From the NCBI GenBank assembly GCA_029931535.1, contig JAQPZY010001675.1:7029501-7093500 (forward strand): a DNA stretch of 64,000 nt, given 5' to 3'. The notes below the pieces were generated by a model. That model ran no database searches, was not told the origin of the DNA, and was given only the letters and a program-made list of their open reading frames with translations. The stretch is from Margaritifera margaritifera. Lineage: Eukaryota; Mollusca; Bivalvia; Unionida; Margaritiferidae. The position numbers were made by a program, and so were the translations under genes. This document shows, piece after piece, positions 12,301 through 25,397 of this stretch; positions within the stretch are counted from its first letter, which is position 1; the number at the start of each line of letters is the position of its first letter.

Positions 12301-12690
12301 TTTTCATTGCAATGAGAAGGGTCACAAAGCATAGCTACCATCAGGATCTATTCATGGGTCTTTCACATAGCAGTCAGGCAAACATACAACTAGACAAAAT
12401 GATCTGAACCAGCTAGGCTTGTTACAAGTAGTAAGTGTATATTTCAATTGCTACACTACACTTACCCTTCCTTATTTTGACATTTGTCCTCAAATTTATC
12501 CCAGATTCATCTCACAAACTGGTCAAAACGCATCCTCCTCAGCATTCACCAGCTACTGAGAGTTGGACTAGCACTTAAATGCCATGGGAAGGGTCACAAA
12601 GTATCAATGCACTTGGGATTCAAACTTGGGTTTTCTTTATAACAGCAAGGTACACATACCACTAGACAAGCTAAAGTACTGTGAACAGGA
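12300..12690 (-). mobile_element. Two SINE-like copies with tRNA-Glu/Asp-like heads
   Basis: The minus strand at about 12677-12622 reads TTGTCTAGTGGTATGTGTA and, about 40 bp on, GTTTGAATCCC, fitting Pol III A and B boxes. A more worn copy lies at about 12405-12345 (TTGTCTAGTTGTATGTTTG). Each is followed by TTTGTGACCCTTC. Adjacent copies in one orientation suggest tandem duplication or paired insertion. Confidence 0.6.
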
Positions 12691-12779
12691 CATTAAACAT
12701 GGGGCAGGCATATAATATGCCAACCCTGTGTTTAATAGTCCTCTATGTTGGCAATAGTAGGGCATGTTTGACTCTGGAG

Positions 12780-14735
12780 ATTATTGACCAATGTGTCTCA
12801 ATGGCCTGGGCCTACTGTCAAGGTATGCAGTCTTGAACTAAACTTATGGTGCAGAATTAATTATTTTCCTATTAGACTTACCATGACCATGACCTTTGGC
12901 CTTCAGACTCCAGAATCTACAGCTGTCTTTACTACCCTAAATGCAAGCGATCCACAAAGTTTGGTCAAGGAACTTGTTCTAGAACAAAAGTTAGTCTGCA
13001 AAAAACATTTTTCTCTGCACCACAATGACCTTGACCTTTTGACCCCAAAATCAATAAGCCTCTTTTGTACCTTAAGTACATGCTCACCACAAACTTTGGC
13101 CTAGGTAAAAACCATTTTTCTTTCAGTCACAGTGACCTTGTTCTTTGACCCCAAAATCAACAGGCTTCTTTCTTACCAAACATGTAAGTTATCCACAAAT
13201 TTTGGTGAAGGTACATGGTTGAGAAATGAATTTTTTTAACTGCAAAAGCCCTTTTTCTTCTTTCAGTTACGGTGACCTTAACCATTTTCCTTTTTACCTC
13301 CAAATCAATAGACTTCTTCCTTATCCCAAGTGCAAGGTATTCACAAAGTTTGGTCCAGGTCTGTAATGCAAAAGTTAATGTTACTGTGCAGAAACCATTC
13401 TTCTTCTTTCACACACAGTGACATTGACCATTAACCTTTTGACCCTGAAATCACTAGGTTTCCTTCTTATCCCAAGTGCAAACCATCCATAAAGTTCGAT
13501 CCAGGTCTGAATTGTAGAACAAATGTTATTGTGCATAAACCATTTTTCTTCTTTTGGCCACAGTGACCTTGACATTTGACTTTTTCAGCCCAAAATCAAC
13601 AGGCTTCTTCCTCACCCTAAGTGCAAGCCATCCATTAAGTTTGGTCGAGGTATGTGATGTAGAACTAATATTATTCTGCAGAAACCATTTGTCCTCTTTT
13701 AGTCACAGTAACCTTGACCTTTTGGCCCAATATCACTAGGCTTCTTTCTATCCCAACTGTGAGCCATCCACAAATATTGACCCAGGTATGTGATGTAGAA
13801 CAAATACTATTGTGCAGAAACCATTTTTCTTCTTTCAGTCACAGTGACTTTGACACTGTGACTCTGAAATGAAATCGATAGGCAACTTCCTTCCCCCAAG
13901 AGCAAGCCAAATAGTTATATAGGTTTCTTTATTATCATAAGTACAAGCCATCCACAAAGCTTGGTGAAGGAACTTACTCTAGAACAAAAGTTATTCTGCA
14001 AAACCCAATTTTCTTTGAGTCACAATGACCATGACCTTTGACCTTTTGAACCCCAAATCAAAATCAACAGGCCTCTTACATACTTTCAGTGCAAACCCTA
14101 ACAAACTTTGGTTACAGTATGTGATCTAGAACTAAAGTTATTATGCAAAAGCCATTTTTCTCTTTCAGTCAAAGGGACCACAACCTTTGACTCCAAAATC
14201 AATAGACTGTTTTCTTACCCCACATGCAAGTAATCTACAAACTTTGGTGAAGATACATTAAATATTTGTGCAAAAAACATTTTTCTTCTTTTGGACACAG
14301 TGATCTTGATCACTGACCCTTTCACCCCAAAATTGATAGGTGTCTTCCTTATCCCAAGTGCAAGCTATTCACAAATTTTTGTCCAAGTATGCAATGTAAA
14401 ACTATTATTGTGCAGAAACCATTTTTCTCCTTTCAGTCACAGTGATTTACCCAAGTGCAAACTATCCACAAAGTTAGGTCCAAGGTATGTGATTTAGAAC
14501 TCATGTTATTGTGCAGAAACCATTTTTATTCTTTCAGTTACAGTGACCTTGTTTTTTGACCATTTGAGCCTGAAATAAATAGGGTTCTTCCTTACCCCAA
14601 GTGCAAGCCATCCAGAAAGATTGGTAAATGTAGATGATGGAGAACTGAGGTTATTGTGCAGAAAAGGAAAAACTTAATGGACAGATGGATTGACAGAATC
14701 GTAGTATAATACACTCTGTCAGAAGGTGGGCGTAT
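12780..14735 (+). mobile_element. Dispersed tandem repeat family A, copy 1 (HINE-like)
   Basis: About 13 units of roughly 140-145 bp built of CAGTGACCTTGACC, CCCAAAATCAATAGGCTTC, CAAGTGCAAGCCATCCACAAA and TTATTGTGCAGAAACCATTTT blocks. The array ends in ATGGACAGATGGATTGACAG and an imperfect hairpin (about 14700-14732, GTATAATAC through GGGCGTATAAC). A shorter copy with the same end sits at 25.97-26.73 kb. Each unit carries hormone-receptor half sites. Short ORFs inside are shadows of the repeat. Confidence 0.82.
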
Positions 14736-14929
14736 AACAAAAACCCAACATAGCTCATCTGTATCACCTGTACTAATTATGTCATAAATAAATTACCACA
14801 CTGACTTTGATTCTCATGACATTCGTATCTGGTATATTAAATTTTGTGCTTGTAAGCAAGCTAAAAAAAAAGGGATTGACAGGAAAACCTTAATATAAAT
14901 ATTGCTTAACTAAACTCTTATGATATATG

Positions 14930-14930
<1 letters not shown>

Positions 14931-14966
<36 letters not shown>
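14931..14966. repeat. (CA)18 microsatellite
   Basis: A perfect dinucleotide tract that abuts the left end of the Tigger-like element. Confidence 0.97.
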
Positions 14967-14967
<1 letters not shown>

Positions 14968-14970
<3 letters not shown>

Positions 14971-15991
14971 CAAACCTGTCAACAGCAGCCACCCATGGGA
15001 AAAGACCAAAGTGGCCTTTGTAGACAGGTGATCTCTGAAGGCAGGTTCAGCTCTCAAACTTGGTTCATGACAAATATATGTATTATGCACCAAAATAGCA
15101 TTAGCATTATTAGTAGTAATAGTAGTATGCTATCAAGATACATATATTTAGTGAAGCTATTTAGCAAAAAGAAAAATGACAACATAATAAAATAAAAAGT
15201 TCCACTTTACTCCATCATGTACATTAAATCATCACTTATCATTAGAAATGGCATCTAAATAAAATTACTAATTGACAGCTAACCTGTGATTGTCAAACAC
15301 AGGACTGACTTTTTTTTAGGCCACCTGGTATAATTAGGCATGAAAACGAGTGCTCACACTTCAAACAATTGATGGATTAAGCAGTTGCTCAAACTCACAG
15401 AGATCAAAGACAGTTGACTTTTGTGCCTTTGATGATTAGGGAATGAAAAGAAGCTTCACATGGCTATTGTTAGTAGCATATAAATCGTAAGGGATATCAC
15501 AAGTGCAGTGTACATAATCTCTTATACTCTGGATTAACATTGTTCTCAATATCGGCCATAATATCTTGCTTACATTTAATAATCCCTTGGAACTGAGTTT
15601 GCCTGACTCCCATTTCTTCTGCAACTACACGACTACTTTGTCCACTATCCAGCAAACGAATTCCATCGATTCTCTCGTGTAAGGACAAAAACCACCTTGC
15701 TTTCGAAGCCGACATGTTGACATCTTAAAGTTTGACTGATAGCATGACTGGACTATGCTAAGTACAACTGAGATATGAAATACTGGGAGTGGTTGCTGCT
15801 GATATGCTCCAGTGACTGCTCAAGGCAGGGTGACACCAATGTTTGGTTAGGAAACACCTGGCTGCTGACTGCTGAAAGCAGGAGATCGTTAAATACAGGG
15901 CATTTATATAAGAAATTTGCTGGGGGGAAATTAGAATGACTGCTGTGACCAGGTGATCGCTGAACACAGGTGTCCGTTAGGACAGGTTTGA

Positions 15992-15993
<2 letters not shown>
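14968..15993 (-). mobile_element. Tigger/pogo-like element, internally deleted
   Basis: The ends AGTCAAACCTGTC (14968-14980) and GACAGGTTTGAGT (15981-15993) are inverted. Subterminal GACCAGGTGATCGCTGAACACAGG-type blocks recur near both ends. A minus-strand reading inside codes for a CENP-B/psq-type DNA-binding head. The right end abuts a (TA)n tract, which suits a TA-targeting Tc1/mariner superfamily element. Too short for a complete transposase. Confidence 0.75.
15497..15715 (-). pseudogene. Transposase N-terminal HTH (CENP-B/psq-like) fragment
   Basis: 72 codons from ATG: LSLHERIDGIRLLDSGQSSR, VVAEEMGVRQTQFQGIIKCK and QDIMADIE. This is the first helix-turn-helix of Tigger/CENP-B/jerky proteins, where a 'K..I...E.G.S...VA.E.GVS.S.....IK..K..I' pattern is usual. 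It stops shortly after the motif; no second HTH or DDE domain remains. Confidence 0.72.

Positions 15994-16034
<41 letters not shown>
15993..16034. repeat. (TA)n microsatellite
   Basis: About 21 TA repeats next to the transposon's right end; possibly expanded from the target site. Confidence 0.95.
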
Positions 16035-16038
<4 letters not shown>

Positions 16039-16550
16039 AATACTCATGCACAGTTCAATAATAATAAGTGTTCTGTGAAACCTTGCAGCTCATCCATGTC
16101 TATGTGTTGATTTAACACCACTGCATCTGATTTGCAAAAACTTTAACATAAATTTAAGGCAAAGCTTGAATATTGTTGATGATGATGATTATGTTGTTGC
16201 TGCTGGAAAAGTGATTCCTATGTCTTACCATGCTAATTCAGTTCAGACAACAACAACAATAATAATAATAATGATTCTTTATGTAAGTTCTCAAAGAGTT
16301 TAAAAATGCAAATGTGTATCTTTCACAATTATAGATGTCAGATCACCGTAAAAATAAAAGTAATTTTTCAGTCCAATAATTACCATAATGATACCACTGC
16401 TTCCAATTAAGTGATCAGTAAAATCATAACCAGCACACTGCACAGGCATTCATCCCTCCACATTTATTTCCACACCTAATTTAGTTTTGTATAAAATGAA
16501 AGTATGAGCTTCCTTTGAGGAATGTATTAATGATAATACCATTTGTTTGT

Positions 16551-16999
16551 TGTCATGTATTATTTAATTCATATACAGTATGAGAGGGTATACAATGAGC
16601 ACTTTTGTCTTTGTCATGTATTATTTAATTCATATACAGTATGAGAGGGTATACAATGAGCACTCTTGTCTTTGTCATGTATTTTTTAATTCATATGCAG
16701 TATGAGAGGGTATACAATGAGCACTCTTGTCTTTGTCATGTATTTTTTAATTCATATGCAGTATGAGAGGGTATACAATGAGCACTCTTGTCTTTGTCAT
16801 GTATTTTTTAATTCATATGCAGTATGAGAGGGTATACAATGAGCACTCTTGTCTTTGTCATGTATTATTTAATTCATATGCAGTATGATTGGGTATACAA
16901 TGAGCACTCATCTTTGTCTCATGTATTATTTAATTCATATGCAGTATGAGATGGTATACATATACAGTATGAGACGGTATACAATGAGCACTCTTGTCT
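16551..16999. repeat. 61-bp minisatellite
   Basis: About seven units of TGTCATGTATTATTTAATTC, CAGTATGAGAGGGTATACAA and GAGCACTCTTGTCTT, nearly identical to one another, with a shortened unit near the right end. Confidence 0.95.
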
Positions 17000-18700
17000 T
17001 AACACTTTACTGCACATCAGTTTGAAGGTTGAATTGCCTAATTTGCACATTATTAATCCATTAAGTCAGTAATTTGGCATCTCTTATGAGTTTGTTGCTT
17101 GTAAAATAATAATCTTCTTTATAGTGGGTAATTTGTTGCCAACACTGGATGGGTATTGGGTATGCTTTATTTCAGCATGCACAGAATGACATAGTTGGTT
17201 GCCATGGCAACCAAATCTAGCCTAGATTTCTTAAAAATCATGACAAAATCACATATTTTTAAATATTCTTTTATACTGAACTTTCTGTTTTCTTGGCAAA
17301 TCATTCCAGCTTCTAATGTTCTCAATATATGATTGAGAAAACCTAGATTTTCTAATTACTGGGCTTAGATTTCCCAAGTTCCATTTAATATAGGCATAAC
17401 AGGTCTTTTGTTTTCAGAAAAGTGTCAAGATGGAACACTTAAAGTCTGTGAATTTTTGGCTGTATATTCTGCGTTTATGTTTTTCCTTTAATAAACTACA
17501 ATGATCTTAAACATTAACAATATAAAAAGTATTTTGATCGAACATTAAATTTGTTGAAATTTATAGCAAAAGCTTGGTTACTATGGTAACAGTTTAAAAA
17601 TGTAGTGATAACATTAAGGTACTGATGCTGATTTTATAATATATCTTCAAAATACAAATCATTCTGTTGTATTCATATAAATGCCTATGTTCAAAAGAAG
17701 ATGAAAGAAAGCTGAAGAATGATATCAAAATTCCTAAAAAGCATGAAGACAAAAAAGCAGTATAATCAGTCATATGCATATTTATTCACATATATACATA
17801 TACGTACTTGGGTACTGTTATTTTGATCCCGACAAGTGGAAGATACTATACACTGATGATGAACTATGCCCTTATATCCCAAGATCAAAATGTTATCAAA
17901 AGAAACTGAGAAGATCAGCTTTGAAATGTTACAATATTTTTCTATTTATGCAAATTTTAAATACATAGGATGTATTGTATGTAATCCTGGATTTATTGTC
18001 TCACACCATGAAACAAGCATATTTTATGGTGGATGCCTAAAGTTTATGAACCAAAACAAATTTAAATTCATTCAACAATCACAACATCCATGTGTAATCT
18101 ATCAGATCTGTTGTTCACTGTTCAAATATGACATGATATATCTCAAGCAATCATATCTACAAAATAATTGTGATTACTGAATCCAACACACTTTAAGTAT
18201 ACCATTCCATTGAATCTTTCTGTATACAGTATTTGACAAGATTGCTCTCATGTAACTAAATTGTAATGAATGAACCATGTAAAAGCATGTGTACACAAGT
18301 TTTCAGAAAGCAATGCAACAACACAAGTTTTAAAATCCAGTCATCAGTACTAGTTAAATTATGAAAGCATTTAAGTGTATAAATTGACCAAATTTAATGT
18401 CAGGTGAATGAAAAGCTATAAATAAAAAAATATATTTCACATAAACTTAAAAAAAATGACACTACTATTTGGCACTAAGTGAGAACTGTGTGAGTAAAAA
18501 TATTATTCTAGCAAGTATGAAGAATATCATAGGAAATGTGATTAAGTGGTTTGTTCAGCAGGACATGATTTTTATATTTATGTGTTGGAGAAAATAATCA
18601 GCAAATAATTAATTTGTAACTCTTTAGACTTTGGAATTTAAAAAACCCAACAAACATCTGTTGTCAAAAGAATGAATGAACTAGAATTACATCATTTGGT
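17000..18700. other. No gene supported
   Basis: Holds only chance ORFs of about 60-100 codons, including one at 17866-18180 with no recognisable domain. Confidence 0.45.
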
Positions 18701-18707
18701 TATAAAT

Positions 18708-19083
18708 AAATGTGCATTTCAAGATCTGCTATTAGTTTTAATATTTTAATATGTGCATTTCAAGATCTGCTATTATTGTTTTAATATTTTAATATGTGCA
18801 TTTCAAGATCTGCTATTAGTTTTAATATTTTAATATGTGCATTTCAAGATCTGATATTAGTTTTAATATTTTAATATGTGCATTTCAAGATCTGCTATTA
18901 TTGTTTTAATATTTTAATATGTGCATTTCAAGATCTGCTATTAGTTTTAATATTTTAATATGTGCATTTCAAGATCTGATATTAGTTTTAATATTTTAAT
19001 ATGTGCATTTCAAGATCTGATATTAGTTTTAATATTTTAATATGTGCATTTCAAGATCTGATATTAGTTTTAATATTTTAATA

Positions 19084-19088
<5 letters not shown>
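18708..19088. repeat. ~42-bp minisatellite
   Basis: About nine units of TGTGCATTTCAAGATCTGCT or ...GATCTGAT followed by ATTAGTTTTAATATTTTAATA; two sub-types alternate. Confidence 0.95.

Positions 19089-19156
<68 letters not shown>
19089..19156. repeat. (AT)34 microsatellite
   Basis: A perfect AT tract that begins inside the last unit of the adjoining minisatellite. Confidence 0.97.
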
Positions 19157-19159
<3 letters not shown>

Positions 19160-19934
19160 AACATGGAAAATTTCTCCTTTCAGGCTTGATTGAGAAAACA
19201 AGTTGTCTTATTAACAATTGAACATTCTAGTTATAAAAAAGTTAAATTGTATTTATTTTCAATTTTCAGAGGGGTATGCAAGTGTTATAATAGGGGCACA
19301 TTTTTTGGCAGAGGCACTTTTTCAAACAAAAAGAGCATGCAATTACAAGTGTTTTGCTACCAAAAAACATACTTTTGGTCACAAAGAATTAGGATGTCAT
19401 CCTTTTAGAAATAAAGAACAAAAAACTTAACATTCATACATGTATTCTGTATTAAATAAAACATAACAAATAAATGAAATTAATAGAACATACCAGTTTT
19501 AAGTTGGCATTTTATTGATCTGGACAATGGGTGAGGGCTGCTGGAAATGGCAGATAGGCATTTGGGAAAAGGTGGCAGAAGAACCTTTTATTTCTATCTG
19601 GTTGGAGTACTGAATGCTGATAATGACAAATCTTGAAGAAATTATTCAAAAATAAAAACTGCAATATAAAAATTTAATCTTAGAAAATGCCATGAAATGG
19701 ACATAAAGGTCAGTGTCTGAATCACACACTACTCAAAAGTTCTGAACAGAACAACGAAAGTACATTTATCTTTCATTTCACAATGTCATTTTGTGGGTTA
19801 AGGAGAAAATTAAGAGATGCAGTTATTGTATGATTAATCTGGCATATTAGATGTTTTACATACTGGTACTCATTAAACATATTTTAATATAAGAGAATAA
19901 TGAATACAAAGAATATCACCATTTCTGACACATG
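19160..19934. other. No gene supported
   Basis: Overlapping small ORFs near 19190-19430 show no family features. Confidence 0.45.
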
Positions 19935-20830
19935 GAATAAAGAGCCCTCGAAGGGACTGATGGTCTACTGGCAAAAATTTTTTTAAAAAATCCAAGAATT
20001 CAAGACAAGACCATTTCATCTTTTTAACTGCAGAGTGTTGAAACCATCTCTGATATTCTTCAACGATAACAAGATTTTCAAATTAACTGCTGTGGTGCAC
20101 ATATTGGATGTCACCTAGGCACCATTTTCATTTAGGACAAAGTAGACATCATTAGAAGTCTTTTGGTGAAAACCCCTTGTCATAATGATCATCTATTCAG
20201 GAGGAGTAGGGACAACAAACGTTTGGCAGCCATATTGGATATACAACTGGCACCATTTTCATTTAGGACCAACCTGGTATCATAAGAAGTCTATTGGTCA
20301 AAACCCTGTGTATATAAAGCCATCCATTTAGAAGGAGTAGAGATAACAATATTTTCACGATAACCAGTATGGTGGCCATATTGAGGGTTAGTCATTTTCA
20401 TTAAACCTGACACCATAAGAACTCTTCTGATGAAAACACATGTCAAAATGACCTGCCATTTAAAAGGAGCAACAAAAACAAGATTTTCAAGATGACCACA
20501 TACTGGACATCAAATCAGCACCATTCTAATTTAGGATCAACAAAACATTATACGAACTCTTTTAGTGAAAACCCCATGTCATTATGACTTTCTGTTCAGG
20601 TGGAGTTGAGACAACAAGATTTTCAAGATGGCCACTATGGCAGCCATATTGGACATCAGATCGTCACCATTTTTAATATCAACTAGACAGCATAAGAACT
20701 CTTTCAGTAAAAACCTCATGTTGATACGACCATCTATTCAGGATGAGTAGCGATAATAAGATTTTCAAGATGGACACTGTGATGGACAACAGATGACAGA
20801 TGGAAAGACCATCCTATAAGTTTTTCTGGT
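19935..20830. repeat. Dispersed tandem repeat family B, copy 2
   Basis: Opens with a palindromic AGAGCCCTCGAAGGGACTGA at about 19940, then about six units of about 137 bp with AAGATTTTCAAGATGGCC, ATATTGGAC and ACCATTTTCATTTAGGACC. It ends at GACAACAGATGACAGATGG, a GACA-type tail. Confidence 0.8.
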
Positions 20831-23800
20831 CTATGAACACTTGAACTACAAATCATTTAACAATTTTTAATGCAGATGAACATAAAGAGGAAGTCTATCT
20901 TAACTGGAGACAGTCAATGGTACAGGGAATGTATATCTCTAAAATCATGGAATCTACCAAATTTATGGAACATAAATGACTCGTATAATAGCTGCATGAA
21001 ATACATTTAATACGTAATTGTATAACCATTTTTGTTCATTTACCCCATCATTGAAAAGAATGACAAAAAGCACATAACTGGATATGTCTTAAAAAAAGCA
21101 TTTTATTACAAAAAACGTTTTTAAAACATTACATTTCAAACTCAACTGGCTTTCATAAGTAAAAATTCTTCGAAAATCAGTGAAGTAAAACTTGGATAAA
21201 TAGGATATAATAAAAATATATAGAAACAATCACAACAATGACTTTATAAAATGAATCCAAATAAGGAGTGGATAACTTAATTTATTTATCAGAAATTATT
21301 TAAACTGTTACTTTGTTATTATGTGCCTTTCTGCACATGTGACATAAACAAAAATTACTTCCATTTTTTTCTCCTTCTCCAAAAATTAAGATTTACTGAC
21401 CAAATTCTTTGATGCTTGTTGCAGAAATGATATCTTTTGACTGGACATACAAGACTTATTTCTTTCTTTTTTCTCAATCTTTCCAACTTGGATTGTTTGA
21501 AATTGCTTTTATACATAATTACTTTTATGTATTTATTATGTTAAACTAAAACCCCACACATTTTCTACTAATCAAAATCATGAAACTGAAACATAATTGA
21601 TAAAGTGTCATACACCTCATCATATTTTAATCTTTATGTAGTATTATCATTGCTGTTATTAATGAGAAATTTTTTTCACTTAGATTCAGCCTTTTCTGTA
21701 TTTTCTATAACAAAAATAGGTTGATTTTCAAAATCTGATAACATGTCAATTGAACAGAACAGACTTTTTGTTGCCCGCTCTAATCCTCATTATCAGAGCA
21801 GAATCCAACTTGAAATGTGTTCTTGGAAGCAGCAATTTAAAAATGCTACTGATTTAAGAAATAAGTTTTAACAGATCTGTGAAAAGCTGGGATAAAAGAA
21901 ATCTGAATTAGCTTGAAAAATCAGTATTTATCTGCAATCTGTACATAACAATTTTAATGGTTTTCAAACTGTGCACACTGTGGAAGGCCCATCATGGATT
22001 TGCGCACTTGTGTGATAATGCAACTTGCATGTGCAAAATTATCAGTGGGGAAAAATTATGGGGAATAGAAGGGGTTTCAGGTTGAAATGGTTTTCAAACT
22101 GTGTAGTGATCGATTTACTCATTGATGGCCTCGATTCAATACTATTGTGCAACAACTGTCCTTTGAAATTCAACAAATTATAAATGATGATGACTTAAAA
22201 ATGACGCGTCATTAAATGAAGAATTAAAAGTATGGAAACATTTTCTCAAAAGACAAATTCTCTTTTATGGCGATAACCAGCCCAACCAATTAGTGGAAGT
22301 TGATTAGAATTTGCCAAGTCATGTGATTAAAAGTTTTCCTTGTTTCTAAACATAGACAAATATTCAAGGAGTTCATTTGAATTTTTTTTCGTATTGCTTG
22401 GTATTAAAATTAGCAACTAAATGTTTGTGAAATATCTGAAATCAATATTTGGGAGGAATCGGTGGTTCTTGTTCATATCTTCTTATTGAAATGGCAAATA
22501 TAAACTTAAGCAGTGAACATATGATATTTTTAGCAGATAGCCTTGTTCCAAAGTTTGAAGTTTGCTCTACTGATAATAATTAATTGAAGTGGTTCAGCAA
22601 ATGGCATAATTTTGCATATATTATCAAAAATCTGTTAACTGTAATACTCAACTTTTCAAATGACTTTACATCACAACCATGGGATGCCAAGCACGTTAAC
22701 AAACATGTGTGTGTGTGTGTGTGAAACAACACCTGTTATTATTCTGGGTAAGCCTTGTAAGTTAGGTATCTTTTTAGGGTCACCCATTTCAAAATATGCC
22801 TATGATTAGATCTTTCACGATCGACCAGGATGATGTCAAAGTGCTATCTCAATAGGTGAGATGGATGAGATTAAAAGGGCAGAGGGGATTAAATCAAAAC
22901 AGTTCAAAAACTGCATTAAATTTATCAAGTTTATCATCATAACATCAAAACAGAAACTTTAAACATTTGTATCCATCACAGAATTGAAAAATAAGCAAAT
23001 ATTACCCTGTTCAACGCTAAGTCCATGTTATTCTTACACCCATGTAATGACCCAAATGACCATTCATGTGACCATATTATGTAGTACATAAAAAGCACCA
23101 ATTGTTGTGTCAGCTGTATACTGCTAAAACATTATCATGCAAAGGAAACATCTGGTATCACTTAATAATAAAACCATATACTGAGCAGTAAAGCTAGCAT
23201 ACAGTTGTAGGGCCTGTTATCACCTATGTATTAATAGAAACATACAACTATTATTACATCAGTGCTATAACAGTATCCTGACCAAGAAAAGTGCTCAGCA
23301 TGAGGTCTTGATACTTCCTTGCATATGGCATATGCTCATTAAATTCAAACTGAGGTATCTGAGATGAAAAATTCTTTAATGGTAAATTTTGTGGGTGCAA
23401 GTTTCTCTTGGCATTTTTTGGGCTGCAAATTTTGTGTTGCTATTTTACAGGGTTTTCTTCCTAATTCTTAGTATTTTTGCGGGGGATAGAAAATGTTGGT
23501 CTCTGACAAGTCTATGTAGCACCGAAATATGAGAGTACCCCCCTCCCCCCACCAAGGAGTATTAAACAAGGCACTTTTAGTCATAAATATTGTGGTATAT
23601 AAATGAAACAACATGACAGATGTTCAGTAAAATGCACATTAAAATTGGCAGTGGGAGGAATGGCCTCTCTTATTGATTTAAAAACTTTGACAATGTCAGA
23701 ATTAGGCACCTGACTAAATCTAATCAAAGTATTTAGAATACCGATGGCTTGGATGGTTGAAGTAATTCTAATTTACATAAGATCAGAAGGAAGAACATAA

Positions 23801-24530
23801 CTCCAGATATATTGCTGTTCATGGACCTTTTTACTATTGTAAACATACTGATCTAAATAATCTTTATAATATTATTCAAAAAAATTTGTTGTATGTCACA
23901 AGAGAATTTATATTAACATTTAAAACAATATTTGAGGTATTTTTGTGGTCATGTCCTTTTAAAAGCATTTTCTACTATTGCTTCAAGTATTACCATCAGT
24001 GGAACTATATCCAAGGGAGATAACTACTAAAAGGCATTACTATAAACCTTAATTTGAGCTACCTCCCTTGACCTATTAAATTGACCTGTAAGGACAGTGG
24101 ATCTATACTTCATTATTAAATTTTCGTAAGACTATAAAGTCTGTTACTTTTATTAGTAAAACAAACTGTATTTGGAAAAGAGGATGGATACAATGCCACA
24201 AACATAGAGGGATTGAAATCCATTCTGGCCAAAAATATACTCTCTCTACCACATGACACAAGATAGTCGATGAGAATAACATTGCATACAATGTACAAAA
24301 GATATAATTAAAAACAAAGGCTTTTCTTAACAATTGCATATTAATATAATTCAATACAGAACTTGTGGGTTATTTGCTAAAACGTTTTACATCATCTATT
24401 GTCATGACTTCAAATTTAAAAATTTTAACACAGTGACTGAAACTGAATGAGCATCCCAATGTATTACATAAATTTAACATAGCCACTGAAACTCAGTTTG
24501 TTAAGAGTAATCAGTAGAACAAACAAAAAT
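20831..24530. other. Long spacer without supported genes
   Basis: 3.7 kb of AT-rich sequence. I saw only a short (GT)n at about 22708-22723 and chance ORFs. Confidence 0.4.
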
Positions 24531-24533
24531 ATA

Positions 24534-24580
24534 GACCCTGATCTGCCAGTGCACTATGTGATGGCAGATCAGGGCCTATG
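24534..24580. other. Perfect 12-bp hairpin
   Basis: CCTGATCTGCCA and its exact inverse TGGCAGATCAGG enclose a 13-base loop. It stands alone in AT-rich sequence; it could be a transposon end or a small-RNA hairpin. Confidence 0.6.
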
Positions 24581-24623
24581 TTGTTTGCAGTTGGGCTCGA
24601 TTTATAAGTCAGTATATACAGTA

Positions 24624-24785
24624 CATGTCCAAAATACAATTCCAATCCATATCAGACATACATGTCCAAAATACAAATCCCATCCCTTTCAGACATATAT
24701 GTCCAAAATACAATTCCCATCCCTATCAGACATACATGTCCAAAATACAATTCCCATCCATATCAGACATACATGTCCAAATTTA
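24624..24785. repeat. ~37-bp minisatellite
   Basis: Four and a half units of ACATGTCCAAAATACAATTC then CCATCCNTATCAGACAT. Confidence 0.93.
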
Positions 24786-25313
24786 TATATAAACTAAAAT
24801 ATAATGTTCTTAAAAAGCATGAACATTGGTACACACAAAATTAAATTATTTTATATTTTATTTCAATACAATCAATGAAACTTTTGAATTTGTTAATAAA
24901 GGAGAATATTCGCATGCCTTTCTCACTTATATAATGCTGGTGTAACTAAAACTAACTCTCAGCTCTGTCCTTAGCAAACATCAATATTATAAAATAGTTC
25001 AAGTCTACATCTGTAAATCTGTAAAGTGTAGGAGAAAACACTGCATTATTAATGGATACCAGTACAACAACAAGCATCATGTAATCCTCACTTTTTGATC
25101 ACTTTTCTTAGATAGAAGGAGGAATTTCCACAATTAAAATCTTTCACAATTTTTAGCCAATAATAATATTTTTTCTTTACATTTTTTGGGGTATCTGGAG
25201 CAAAACTCTTAATGCCAGCCAAAAATATGGGTAGCCTTTTGAAATTGGGAATGACTGTGATGCTGTTTTTAATTATTTTTTTTTACAGAATTCAAATTTT
25301 TGATGAAGTGAAT

Positions 25314-25397
25314 GTACATACATACATAAATACATACATACATACATACATACATACATACATACATACATACATACATACATACATACATACATAA
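25314..25397. repeat. (TACA)n microsatellite
   Basis: About 20 CATA/TACA units; the ORFs across it are low-complexity shadows. Confidence 0.96.

Noticed and set aside
12784..14497. Several 60-106-codon plus-strand ORFs, similar to each other
   Set aside because: They repeat because the DNA repeats (family A); frames change between units and no start or splice context is shared.
17866..18180. 104-codon plus ORF
   Set aside because: No domain, no codon bias, no splice context; length is within chance for AT-rich DNA of this size.
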